DNA from: Verrucomicrobiota bacterium | Lineage (GTDB): Bacteria; Verrucomicrobiota; Verrucomicrobiia; Limisphaerales; UBA11320 | Assembly (NCBI GenBank): GCA_016871475.1 | Contig: VHDG01000229.1 | Coordinates: 1-6,552 of the forward strand | Length of the DNA: 6,552 nt | Direction: 5' to 3' | Shown: in pieces, positions 1 through 5,425 of the stretch | Layout: the number at the start of each line of letters is the position of its first letter | Numbering within the stretch: the stretch's first letter is position 1 | Position numbers and translations under genes: made by a program | The notes under the pieces: generated by a model | Told to the model about the DNA's origin: nothing | The model's input: only the letters and a program-made list of their open reading frames with translations | Database searches by the model: none

Positions 1-715
1 GATGGACCTCTACCGGGCCGCACGCCTCATCAACCCTTCTCCTTACATGTTCCTGCTCGAGTTGGAGGGCTTTTCCCTGGTAGGAGCGTCCCCGGAGATC
101 CACGTTCGATGTGAGGATCGAAAGGTGGAAATCCGACCCATCGCAGGCACAAGGCGTCGCGGCAGGAATCCGGATGAGGACGTCTCCCTGGAGAAGGAAC
201 TGCTCGCAGACCCGAAAGAGCGAGCGGAGCATGTCATGCTCGTGGATCTCGCAAGAAACGACATCGGACGCGTATGCGACTTCGGCTCGGTGCGAGTCAA
301 GGACCTCATGATCATCGAGCGTTACAGCCATGTAATGCACATCGTCTCTCAGGTCGAGGGAACTTTGTCGAAAGATCGCACCCCTTACGACTTGATGCGG
401 GCAACCTTTCCTGCCGGCACGCTGAGCGGGGCGCCCAAGATCCGGGCCATGCAGATCATCGCAGAACTGGAGAAAACCCAGCGCGGTCCCTACGGCGGGT
501 GCGTGGGATACTTCAGCTTCGGCGGGAACCTGGACTGCTGCATTACGATCCGGACGGCCTTGCTCAAGGACGGGAAAGCTCACGTCCAAGCCGGCGGGGG
601 CTGGGTCAACGATTCCAAGCCCGAGGACGAGTTCCAGGAAACCGTCAACAAGTCAAAGGCCATGCTGAAAGCGGTGGCCATGGCGCAACAGCATTCAGGG
701 TCAGGCACCGTGTGA
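1..715 (+). CDS. trpE: Anthranilate synthase component I, C-terminal part (5' end outside window)
   Basis: This is the chorismate-binding half of anthranilate synthase large subunit, which with the glutaminase subunit (TrpG) converts chorismate and glutamine to anthranilate, the first step of cytoplasmic tryptophan synthesis. About 237 residues are visible, roughly the last half of a protein usually near 500 residues. The frame is open from base 2, and the ATG there is an internal Met just before the family segment INPSPYMFLLEL, so the gene begins upstream. Visible motifs are RPIAGTRRRG (residues about 45-54), ERAEHVMLVDLARNDIGRV (73-91), IERYSHVMHIVSQVEG (104-119), FPAGTLSGAPKIRAM (135-149) and GPYGGCVGYFSFGGNLD (162-178). 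The Ala in PIAGT favours TrpE over PabB, which normally has Lys there (PIKGT). The late motif reads AGGGWVNDS rather than the usual AGAGIVADS-like form. No trpG follows; a transposase gene starts 70 bp after the TGA stop. The family call is very secure; TrpE over PabB rests mainly on PIAGT. Confidence 0.95.
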   Translation, partial: MDLYRAARLINPSPYMFLLELEGFSLVGASPEIHVRCEDRKVEIRPIAGTRRRGRNPDEDVSLEKELLADPKERAEHVMLVDLARNDIGRVCDFGSVRVKDLMIIERYSHVMHIVSQVEGTLSKDRTPYDLMRATFPAGTLSGAPKIRAMQIIAELEKTQRGPYGGCVGYFSFGGNLDCCITIRTALLKDGKAHVQAGGGWVNDSKPEDEFQETVNKSKAMLKAVAMAQQHSGSGTV

Positions 716-785
716 TGGCCGGAACAGCCCGCGGGATTCCTTTGAATTGACGTCCGACTCGGCTCCTCGGCAGAGTCTCCCACCA

Positions 786-1817
786 ATGGCCCGCATGCTG
801 CGCATCGAATACCCGGACGCCCTCTATCACGTGGTTAGCCGCGGTGATCGGGGGGAACCTGTCTTCCTGAACGACGACGACCGGGCCCAGTTTCTCGCCT
901 CGCTTGGGGAAGCCGTCGAAAAGACAGGCTGGCGCATTCATGCGTTCGGCCTTCTGCCCGCTCACTTCCACCTGCTTCTCACCACTCCCAACGGCAATCT
1001 GGTCTCCGGAATGAAATGGCTGTTGGGGACCTACACGGCTCGATTCAACCGACGACACAAGACCTCCGGTCACCTGTTCAGCGGACGCTACCGATCACAG
1101 GTCCTCGATCCCACACTCCCGGGCATCCATGCCGAAGCCGCCGCGTACATCCACTCCAATCCTGCTCGCGCCGGCCTGGATCCAGCCCAATCCCAATCCT
1201 GGACAAGCCTGGCTGCCTATCTCGCTGCGCCAGACCAACGCCTCGCATGGCTCGCAACCTCCGAGGTGTTCTCGGCACTAAATCTTCCGGACAGCGCTGA
1301 GGGCCGGGATGCCCTGGCGCATCACGCGTCTCCAGAACCAAGTCCTTCGACCCACTCCAGCTGGGAGCGCTTCAGGTCTGGATGGTACCTGGGTGGAGAT
1401 GGTTTTCGACGCGAACTCCTCGATAGGATCGCGGTGCTGCGAACGCCTTCCTCAGCAGGCTCGGTCTGGAAAGCCTCGGCAGAGCAACAGGCTGATCGCC
1501 TCGTTCGGGAGAAGCTGGGCGAACTGGGCTGGCAGGAGCATGACCTCGAGCAGCGTGCCAAGACGGATCCGGAGAAGGTTCGGCTGGCAGCTGAGGTTAG
1601 GCGCGTAACCCCCATGACCGTGCAGTGGATCGCTTCAAGGCTCCACATGGGCACCCGTAACACGCTGCGCAATGCCCTGCTTCAGAACTCCAAAGGCGTC
1701 TTCAAGACCCCTCCACAGCCTCCACCCCCCCTGATCGATCAGCAAAAGTCCGAAATGGCGTCACCCCATCGAAATCTCTCTGCAGCCCCCGCGGCTTTCG
1801 AACCTGGATGGGACTGA
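786..1817 (+). CDS. REP-associated-type Y1 tyrosine transposase (RAYT, IS200-like Y1_Tnp domain)
   Basis: This is a single-strand DNA transposase-like HUH enzyme of the Y1/RAYT group, whose members nick DNA with one tyrosine and are usually domesticated partners of REP palindromes. The ATG at 786 was chosen because MARMLRIEYPDALYHVVSRG is the typical family N-terminus. An in-frame TTG at 747 would add 13 untypical residues, and neither start has a clear ribosome binding site. Counting from the ATG (343 aa), the HUH metal site is in LPAHFHLLL (His60, His62), followed by GHLFSGRYRSQVL and by AAYIHSNPARAGL, whose Tyr121 is the presumed nucleophile. Residues about 265-298 (VRLAAEVRRVTPMTVQWIAS, then RLHMGTRNTLRNALLQ) look like the helix-turn-helix tail seen in many verrucomicrobial copies. 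A Pro-rich tail of about 40 residues (TPPQPPPPLI) follows it. The catalytic motifs are intact. It sits just after trpE, converges on the regulator gene, and shows no IS200/IS605 ends or accessory tnpB. Confidence 0.9.
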   Translation: MARMLRIEYPDALYHVVSRGDRGEPVFLNDDDRAQFLASLGEAVEKTGWRIHAFGLLPAHFHLLLTTPNGNLVSGMKWLLGTYTARFNRRHKTSGHLFSGRYRSQVLDPTLPGIHAEAAAYIHSNPARAGLDPAQSQSWTSLAAYLAAPDQRLAWLATSEVFSALNLPDSAEGRDALAHHASPEPSPSTHSSWERFRSGWYLGGDGFRRELLDRIAVLRTPSSAGSVWKASAEQQADRLVREKLGELGWQEHDLEQRAKTDPEKVRLAAEVRRVTPMTVQWIASRLHMGTRNTLRNALLQNSKGVFKTPPQPPPPLIDQQKSEMASPHRNLSAAPAAFEPGWD

Positions 1818-1852
1818 AGCCGGGAACCGGAAGTCCTGCTGAGCGCTGCAGG
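1811..1852. other. Two abutting imperfect hairpins between convergent genes
   Basis: GGACT at 1811-1815 can pair with AGTCC at 1832-1836. Inside it, CCGG at 1820-1823 pairs with CCGG at 1827-1830 around a GAA loop, with an asymmetric internal loop between the two stems. Sharing two bases with it, CCTGC at 1835-1839 can pair with GCAGG at 1848-1852. The first stem overlaps the transposase stop codon. Neither has a T-run on either strand, so neither is a textbook intrinsic terminator. They could act as a weak bidirectional end point for the convergent genes, or be a degenerate REP-like element beside the RAYT gene. The pairing is seen in the sequence; the function is a guess. Confidence 0.35.
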
Positions 1853-1859
1853 GAACATC

Positions 1860-3284
1860 CTAACGCTCGGTCTCACCCGTCGATCGATCGCCAGAAAGGC
1901 GATAGCGCAAATAGTCCCTTGAGACTCCCAGCAACCGGGCCGCCGCCGACACGTTGCCTTTCGTTTGATCGAGCGCTTTCTGGATCATTCGATTGATCGC
2001 ATCATCGAGCGAAAAACCTTCGGAGGGATAAACGAACGCGGGATTAAGCCACTCCTGTTCACTCAGGACGGATGGCGTCGCAACCTCAGATGCCCTGTCG
2101 CCGGGCAGGTGATCCATGCGAAGAGCATCGCCCTCCTCAAACACCACCGCCCTCTCCAGCTCATGCGCAAGCTCCCTGACATTCCCAGGCCATCCCGCTC
2201 CCAAAATCCGTCGCACCCCACTCTCGCTGATCTGCTTCAGGGGGAGCTGATGCTTCCGACAAATCTGCTCCAGGAGCTGATGGGACAGTGGAATCAAATC
2301 GGCCTTCCGCTCTCGAATCGGAGGCAGCTCCAGTCGATAGAGATCCAGACGGTGGTACAGATCCTGACGAAAGCGCCCTTCAGAAACCAATTCGGCAAGG
2401 TTGGGCGGACCGGCCGCGATGATCCGGACATCGACAGGAATCTCAAGTGTGCCACCAAGGCGTCGGATTCGGTGATCCTCGAGCGCCTTGAGCACTTTGG
2501 CCTGCAGGGACGGGCTCAGGGTTGGAAGTTCATCAAGAAACAAGGTGCCCCCATTGGCAGCTTCGAAAAGTCCCATTCTCGCGGCCCGTGCATCTGTAAA
2601 AGCGCCACGCTCATGTCCGAATAACTCGGATTCCGCCAAAGCGTCGGGGAGAGCTGAGCAGTTGACTTCGACCAAAGGCGCATTCGCTCGGGGCCCATGA
2701 TGATGAAGCCAGCGAGCGATCGCGGTTTTTCCTGTCCCTGTCTCCCCCTGGATCAATACGGGTGGCAGCTTCAGTGCAACTCTCTGGTCGGCTGCAAGAA
2801 TCTTTTCCAACTTGCGCTGCACCGGCGCCAGGCATTCGCCGAAGAAAAACCCTGAGACAATCCTGGATTCGCCTCCTCGCCGATGTTCCTCGATTCTCGC
2901 GTTCTGCTTTTGGTGCTTCGCACGCCCCAGGCTCAACAACACCTGGGTTGGATCAAACGGTTTGACCAGATAATCCAGCGCCCCAAGGCGTAGCGCTTCC
3001 ACAGCCCCGGCGACATCCCCATGCGCGGTAACCACGATCACGCCTGATGAACGAGTGAGACGCCCCTCCCTCAACCAGTTCATCGAGCAACCATCGGGAA
3101 GATGCACATCGAGGATCACAAAGTCGTAACTCAACCCGTCTGCGGCACGTTGGGCATCTCCAAGGCTTCCCACGGCGGTAGCGTCGCCGCCCAACCGTTC
3201 CACCTCGGCAGCGATCTGACGGCGGAGCAGCGGCTCATCCTCCACGATCAGAACACTCAGGCCGGTCAGGTCGCCATTTTGCAT
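1860..3284 (-). CDS. Sigma-54-dependent response regulator, NtrC type (REC-AAA+-Fis HTH)
   Basis: A cytoplasmic enhancer-binding protein that, when phosphorylated, would hydrolyse ATP to open sigma-54 RNA polymerase promoters. All three NtrC-type domains are present in 474 aa, a normal length. The receiver domain (about 9-125) has acidic pocket E15/D16, phospho-acceptor D59 in VILDVHLPDG, T86 and K108 in LVKPF. The AAA+ domain (about 150-385) has Walker A GETGTGKT (180-187), Walker B TLFLDEL (D251, E252), arginine-finger segment RFRQDLYHRL (304-313) and sensor II WPGNVREL (365-372). The Fis-type HTH is near 434-464 (KGNVSAAARLLGVSRDYLRY). The sigma-54 contact loop reads GAFTDA (227-232) instead of GAFTGA, with D231 replacing the second Gly. 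The gene starts 15 bp after the GYF-cNMP gene and is almost certainly co-transcribed with it. No strong Shine-Dalgarno is seen before the ATG. No histidine kinase is in the window, so its partner and target promoters are unknown. Confidence 0.95.
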   Translation of the reverse strand: MQNGDLTGLSVLIVEDEPLLRRQIAAEVERLGGDATAVGSLGDAQRAADGLSYDFVILDVHLPDGCSMNWLREGRLTRSSGVIVVTAHGDVAGAVEALRLGALDYLVKPFDPTQVLLSLGRAKHQKQNARIEEHRRGGESRIVSGFFFGECLAPVQRKLEKILAADQRVALKLPPVLIQGETGTGKTAIARWLHHHGPRANAPLVEVNCSALPDALAESELFGHERGAFTDARAARMGLFEAANGGTLFLDELPTLSPSLQAKVLKALEDHRIRRLGGTLEIPVDVRIIAAGPPNLAELVSEGRFRQDLYHRLDLYRLELPPIRERKADLIPLSHQLLEQICRKHQLPLKQISESGVRRILGAGWPGNVRELAHELERAVVFEEGDALRMDHLPGDRASEVATPSVLSEQEWLNPAFVYPSEGFSLDDAINRMIQKALDQTKGNVSAAARLLGVSRDYLRYRLSGDRSTGETER

Positions 3285-3299
3285 GGAATAAAACTCGAT

Positions 3300-4025
3300 C
3301 TAAGCACCGGAGCTTGAGCGGGCGAAGTTGACGGAATCGCGGAAGCGCTTGTTGTCCGCCCTTATTCGGGCGGCGAGGCTCTGAACAATCGCCATGAGAA
3401 AATCGGCTGCTACATCGGGCGCCTGATCCCGCAAACCCTTCATGGAAGCCTCTGAGAAGCGCAGGAGAAAGCTGTCCTGGTTCGCGATCACGTCGGCCGA
3501 ACGAGGGGCATCATCAAAGAGAGCCATTTCTCCAAAGAACTCGCCGGGTCCGAGGGTGGTGAGAACCGACTCCCTGCCGGAAATCATCAGTCGAACCCGA
3601 AGCTCGCCTTCGAGAATGAAATACATGCAATCGCCCGGCTGACCCTGTTTGACGATTTCCGAAAACTGCCGGACCTGAACAGGTTCGATGGCCCGGACAA
3701 ATTTTTCGAGTTGGATATCGGTGAGATGGGAGAGGAGCTTGATCCGACGAAGGGTGCCGGCGGAGGGCACCCCCGAGGAGGCGGGTTCTACTTCAGCGGA
3801 AGCTGTGGAGTTGGGTGGCGTGGCCTTTCCACGAAAGAGCACTTGGAGTTCGGTGAGGACGGAGGCTTTGTCCCATCGCGATGCGGATTCGGAGAATATC
3901 CAGGTATCGGCGAGCACACGTTCTTCGCGAATCCAGGAAACAAGGACGGGGAGTTCGACGGGTCCATAGACCGCCTTGTCGGCGCCCCAGATTCGGTAGC
4001 CTGGGTCGTTGTTACTCGATTGCAT
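3300..4025 (-). CDS. GYF_2-like domain fused to cyclic-nucleotide-binding domain protein
   Basis: A 241-aa soluble protein with two recognisable parts and no signal peptide, membrane segment or DNA-binding domain. Residues about 10-64 match the GYF_2 pattern (YGPVELPVLVSWIREERVLA, then DTWIF and a W at residue 51), a domain thought to mediate protein contacts. A Ser/Pro/Ala-rich linker runs about 65-93. Residues about 96-190 form a CAP/PKA-type cNMP-binding domain with GDCMYFILEGELRVRL (131-146), LGPGEFFGEMALF (158-170) and the phosphate-binding cassette ending DDAPRSADV (171-179). E166 and R175 are the residues expected to contact ribose and phosphate, so ligand binding looks possible. A C-terminal helical stretch follows. 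Lacking an HTH, it is not a Crp-type regulator; a role as adaptor or sensor for the NtrC-type regulator encoded 15 bp downstream is inference. The gene begins 36 bp past the T-run of the upstream porin terminator, so its promoter must be very short-range or overlap that terminator. Confidence 0.85.
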   Translation of the reverse strand: MQSSNNDPGYRIWGADKAVYGPVELPVLVSWIREERVLADTWIFSESASRWDKASVLTELQVLFRGKATPPNSTASAEVEPASSGVPSAGTLRRIKLLSHLTDIQLEKFVRAIEPVQVRQFSEIVKQGQPGDCMYFILEGELRVRLMISGRESVLTTLGPGEFFGEMALFDDAPRSADVIANQDSFLLRFSEASMKGLRDQAPDVAADFLMAIVQSLAARIRADNKRFRDSVNFARSSSGA

Positions 4026-4061
4026 GGCGATCTATGTAGCAACTCGACGGGATTGGGGAAA

Positions 4062-4093
4062 CAAAAACCCCTTCCGGAAATCCGGAAGGGGTT
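4062..4093 (-). terminator. Intrinsic terminator of the downstream porin gene
   Basis: A perfect 12-bp stem (4066-4077 with 4082-4093) closes a four-base loop AAAT at 4078-4081. Read on the minus strand, the GC-rich stem core CCCCTTCCGG runs directly into TTTTTGTTT, the classic Rho-independent layout. It lies 27 nt past the stop codon of the porin ending at 4120 and separates that gene from the GYF-cNMP operon. The plus-strand orientation has no T-run after the stem, so the site works one way, for minus-strand transcription. Confidence 0.92.
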
Positions 4094-4098
4094 ATGAG

Positions 4099-4121
4099 AA
4101 TCAGCGACTAGGCGGCTGATT
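4099..4121 (-). other. Small hairpin overlapping the porin stop codon
   Basis: AATCAGC at 4099-4105 pairs perfectly with GCTGATT at 4115-4121 (7 bp, 9-nt loop). The stem includes two bases of the TAA stop codon of the porin and precedes the strong terminator by a few bases. The upstream porin has a stem of the same length in the equivalent place (5403-5421), though the sequences differ. It may protect the mRNA 3' end or assist termination; this is inference. Confidence 0.45.
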
Positions 4122-5337
4122 AGAACTTGTAGATCACGTTAGCAGCGACCATGAAGTCGTTCTTGCGACCGCCATCGGTGCCGTAGGCGTTGGTGGCTGC
4201 ACCGTTCACGCCACCATCAGCATCGTGGTCCCAACGGAATTCCAGGCGGCTCAGGACGTTCGCCCAGAGGTCGTACTGAAGCGTCGCGGTTCCAGCGAGA
4301 ACACGAGTGGGAAGAGCTCCACCACCGTTGTTCACGGTCGGACCGACACCGGAGGCGCTCTGCTCGTAGTGTTCACCCCGCGCCAGCAAAGTGAGCTTCT
4401 CGGTCAGCTTGATCGAGGTGTAGACGGAGATGGCATCGCCTCGGGCAGAACCCAGGCCTCGCTCGACAGACGTGTCTTCTTTCCCGAAGTAGTCATAGGC
4501 AACACCAAACTTCACGCCGGTCCATGGCGTATTGATCGTGGCTCCGACATAGAAGTTCTGCGCGGCCTGCGCAGCTGAGTTGGCCGCATTGCCGGCACCG
4601 TTGACCACACCAGCATAGAGGGCTGAGCCGGCCAGGGCGCCCCAGGAATCTGGAGCTTTGGCGCTGAGAGAAGCCATGTAAGTCTTGTAGCTCTCTGCAT
4701 GCTGACTAGGAGGTGTGGCGGCGGTATGTAGCCGGTTGTTGATGAGTGGCGCCGTGGAGTTGGCCACGCCCACGGACACACCGATGTTCTCAGTCAGCTG
4801 ATACGACGCCAGCAAACCGGTATGACTGGTCGGCTCAAGGCCGTTGCCATAGCTGTGGCTGTAATGTGGGTTGCTGACGCGCTCAAACGTCTCGTAACCG
4901 ATGATCGTGTCGAACACACCCATCTTAAAGTCGATGCCGTTGCCGACCGGAGCGCGCAGCGCGACGTAGGCTTGCTTGATGCCAGTCGCACCAGCTCCAA
5001 CCGTGCCGAAACCAGCAAGGTCAGGTCCGTGGCCGACGTCCACCCGGTAACCAGCAGCCCAGTTGTCATTCGCGTCGAGCGGCTTTTGGAGCGTGATCTG
5101 AACATAGTTCAGATTAAAGCCATCTGCTTTTGCAGGACCAAGGTAAGGGATGCCAGGAACAGTTCCGCTCCCCCGACCGAAGTTCCATTGCGCAGAGGTG
5201 TCAACGAAGCCACTGATGGTCGTTGAGGAAAGAGCGGTGGTTATGTGTTGGGATGCTTCTTCGGCAACCCCGACGCCGGCGAAAGCGGCGAGAAGCGTAA
5301 ATGCTGTTCCAACGGACTTAGGAGAATTTGTGATCAT
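4120..5337 (-). CDS. BBP2/OmpL-like outer-membrane beta-barrel porin, complete copy
   Basis: A 405-aa outer-membrane protein predicted to form a beta-barrel pore; its substrate is unknown. The N-terminus (ATG at 5337) is a clear signal peptide: a Lys at position 7, a hydrophobic stretch TAFTLLAAFAGVGVA (11-25) and likely cleavage after Ala25, before EEASQH. The mature chain has many alternating amphipathic segments such as FNLNYVQITLQ (74-84), WAAGYRVDVGHG (93-104), IKQAYVALRAP (120-130) and FYVGATINTPWTGVKFGVAYDY (262-283, given in part as FYVGATINT). It ends VIYKF, with the terminal Phe expected for BAM-dependent barrel assembly. The segment GVFDTIIGYETFE (140-152) is characteristic of BBP2-like proteins (PF07642) in Verrucomicrobiota. 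The gene is a tandem paralogue of the copy starting upstream of it, with divergence concentrated in loop-like stretches near 197-215, 285-300 and 324-345. A strong terminator follows its stop. Its mRNA leader is pyrimidine-rich with no Shine-Dalgarno. Confidence 0.9.
   Translation of the reverse strand: MITNSPKSVGTAFTLLAAFAGVGVAEEASQHITTALSSTTISGFVDTSAQWNFGRGSGTVPGIPYLGPAKADGFNLNYVQITLQKPLDANDNWAAGYRVDVGHGPDLAGFGTVGAGATGIKQAYVALRAPVGNGIDFKMGVFDTIIGYETFERVSNPHYSHSYGNGLEPTSHTGLLASYQLTENIGVSVGVANSTAPLINNRLHTAATPPSQHAESYKTYMASLSAKAPDSWGALAGSALYAGVVNGAGNAANSAAQAAQNFYVGATINTPWTGVKFGVAYDYFGKEDTSVERGLGSARGDAISVYTSIKLTEKLTLLARGEHYEQSASGVGPTVNNGGGALPTRVLAGTATLQYDLWANVLSRLEFRWDHDADGGVNGAATNAYGTDGGRKNDFMVAANVIYKF
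4889..5090. repeat. 202-bp near-identical paralogue block, copy A
   Basis: This stretch inside the complete porin gene matches 6144-6345 in the other porin with four mismatches (4936, 4963, 4981 and 4999), all synonymous third-position changes in Gly or Val codons. It includes a 91-bp run with no mismatch (5000-5090 against 6255-6345) and a 47-bp run (4889-4935). It covers residues about 84-150. Flanking parts of the two genes are clearly less similar, with indels toward the C-terminus. Confidence 0.85.
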
Positions 5338-5366
5338 GAGGTGGAGGAGTTGAATCTTGTTCTAGG
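5338..5366 (-). promoter_or_regulatory. Pyrimidine-rich leader without Shine-Dalgarno upstream of the complete porin
   Basis: Between the T-run of the preceding terminator and the ATG at 5337 there are only 29 nt. On the mRNA strand they end CAACTCCTCCACCTC directly before ATG. This contains CCTCC and CACCTC, which resemble the anti-Shine-Dalgarno end of 16S rRNA rather than its complement, so normal Shine-Dalgarno pairing is impossible here. There is no room for a full -35/-10 promoter within the leader itself. Translation presumably starts by another route. Confidence 0.5.
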
Positions 5367-5400
5367 AAAAAAGCCCCTCCGGCGACTAGCCGGAGGGGCT
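5367..5400 (-). terminator. Intrinsic terminator between the two porin genes
   Basis: A perfect 12-bp stem (5372-5383 with 5389-5400) closes the loop GACTA at 5384-5388. On the minus strand the stem AGCCCCTCCGGC is followed by a run of T from the six A bases at 5367-5372. It lies 25 nt after the stop of the upstream porin and 29 nt before the start codon of the next one. The stem core CCCCTCCGG resembles the CCCCTTCCGG core of the terminator at 4062-4093, consistent with the terminator being duplicated along with the gene. Confidence 0.9.
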
Positions 5401-5402
5401 CG

Positions 5403-5421
5403 TTAGCGGCATAACCGCTAA
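5403..5421 (-). other. Small hairpin just past the upstream porin stop codon
   Basis: TTAGCGG at 5403-5409 pairs perfectly with CCGCTAA at 5415-5421 around the loop CATAA. It begins four bases after the stop codon and is followed within two bases by the strong terminator stem. The same arrangement, a 7-bp stem and then a 12-bp GC-rich terminator, follows the other porin. Confidence 0.45.
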
Positions 5422-5425
5422 ATGT

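Noticed and set aside
728..735. CCCGCGGG palindrome as a trpE terminator
   Set aside because: It cannot form a stable hairpin without a loop, outer pairing is only four bases with a bulge, and no T-run follows.
274..750. 158-codon frame overlapping trpE
   Set aside because: Out-of-frame shadow; trpE motifs are continuous in the other frame and this product has no recognisable features.
747..776. Possible promoter TTGACG...CAGAGT before the transposase
   Set aside because: The -10 matches consensus at only three of six bases with 18-bp spacing; too weak to list.
747..785. TTG start at 747 for the transposase
   Set aside because: The family N-terminus begins at the ATG at 786; the 13 extra residues are not family-like and TTG has no ribosome binding site.
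786..1817. Complete IS200/IS605 insertion sequence
   Set aside because: No tnpB, no recognisable subterminal hairpin ends or target-site pair; the protein is RAYT-like, a type usually not mobile as a classic IS.
1965..2624. 219-codon plus-strand frame antisense to the response regulator
   Set aside because: It is a shadow of the AAA+ and HTH coding sequence, which has every expected motif on the minus strand.
4794..5105. Overlapping minus-strand 103-codon frame in both porins (also 6049-6360)
   Set aside because: Arg/Ser/Thr-rich translation with no recognisable domain; shared length follows from the conserved block. Silent-site identity could hint at dual coding, but codon bias or gene conversion explains it more simply.
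4822..5226. Long plus-strand open frame antisense to the complete porin, with a similar one at 5954-6487 antisense to the other copy
   Set aside because: The two antisense products look alike only because the porin genes themselves are nearly identical there. The signal peptide, domain and stop evidence all belong to the minus-strand porins, and GC-rich codon usage readily opens the antisense frame.
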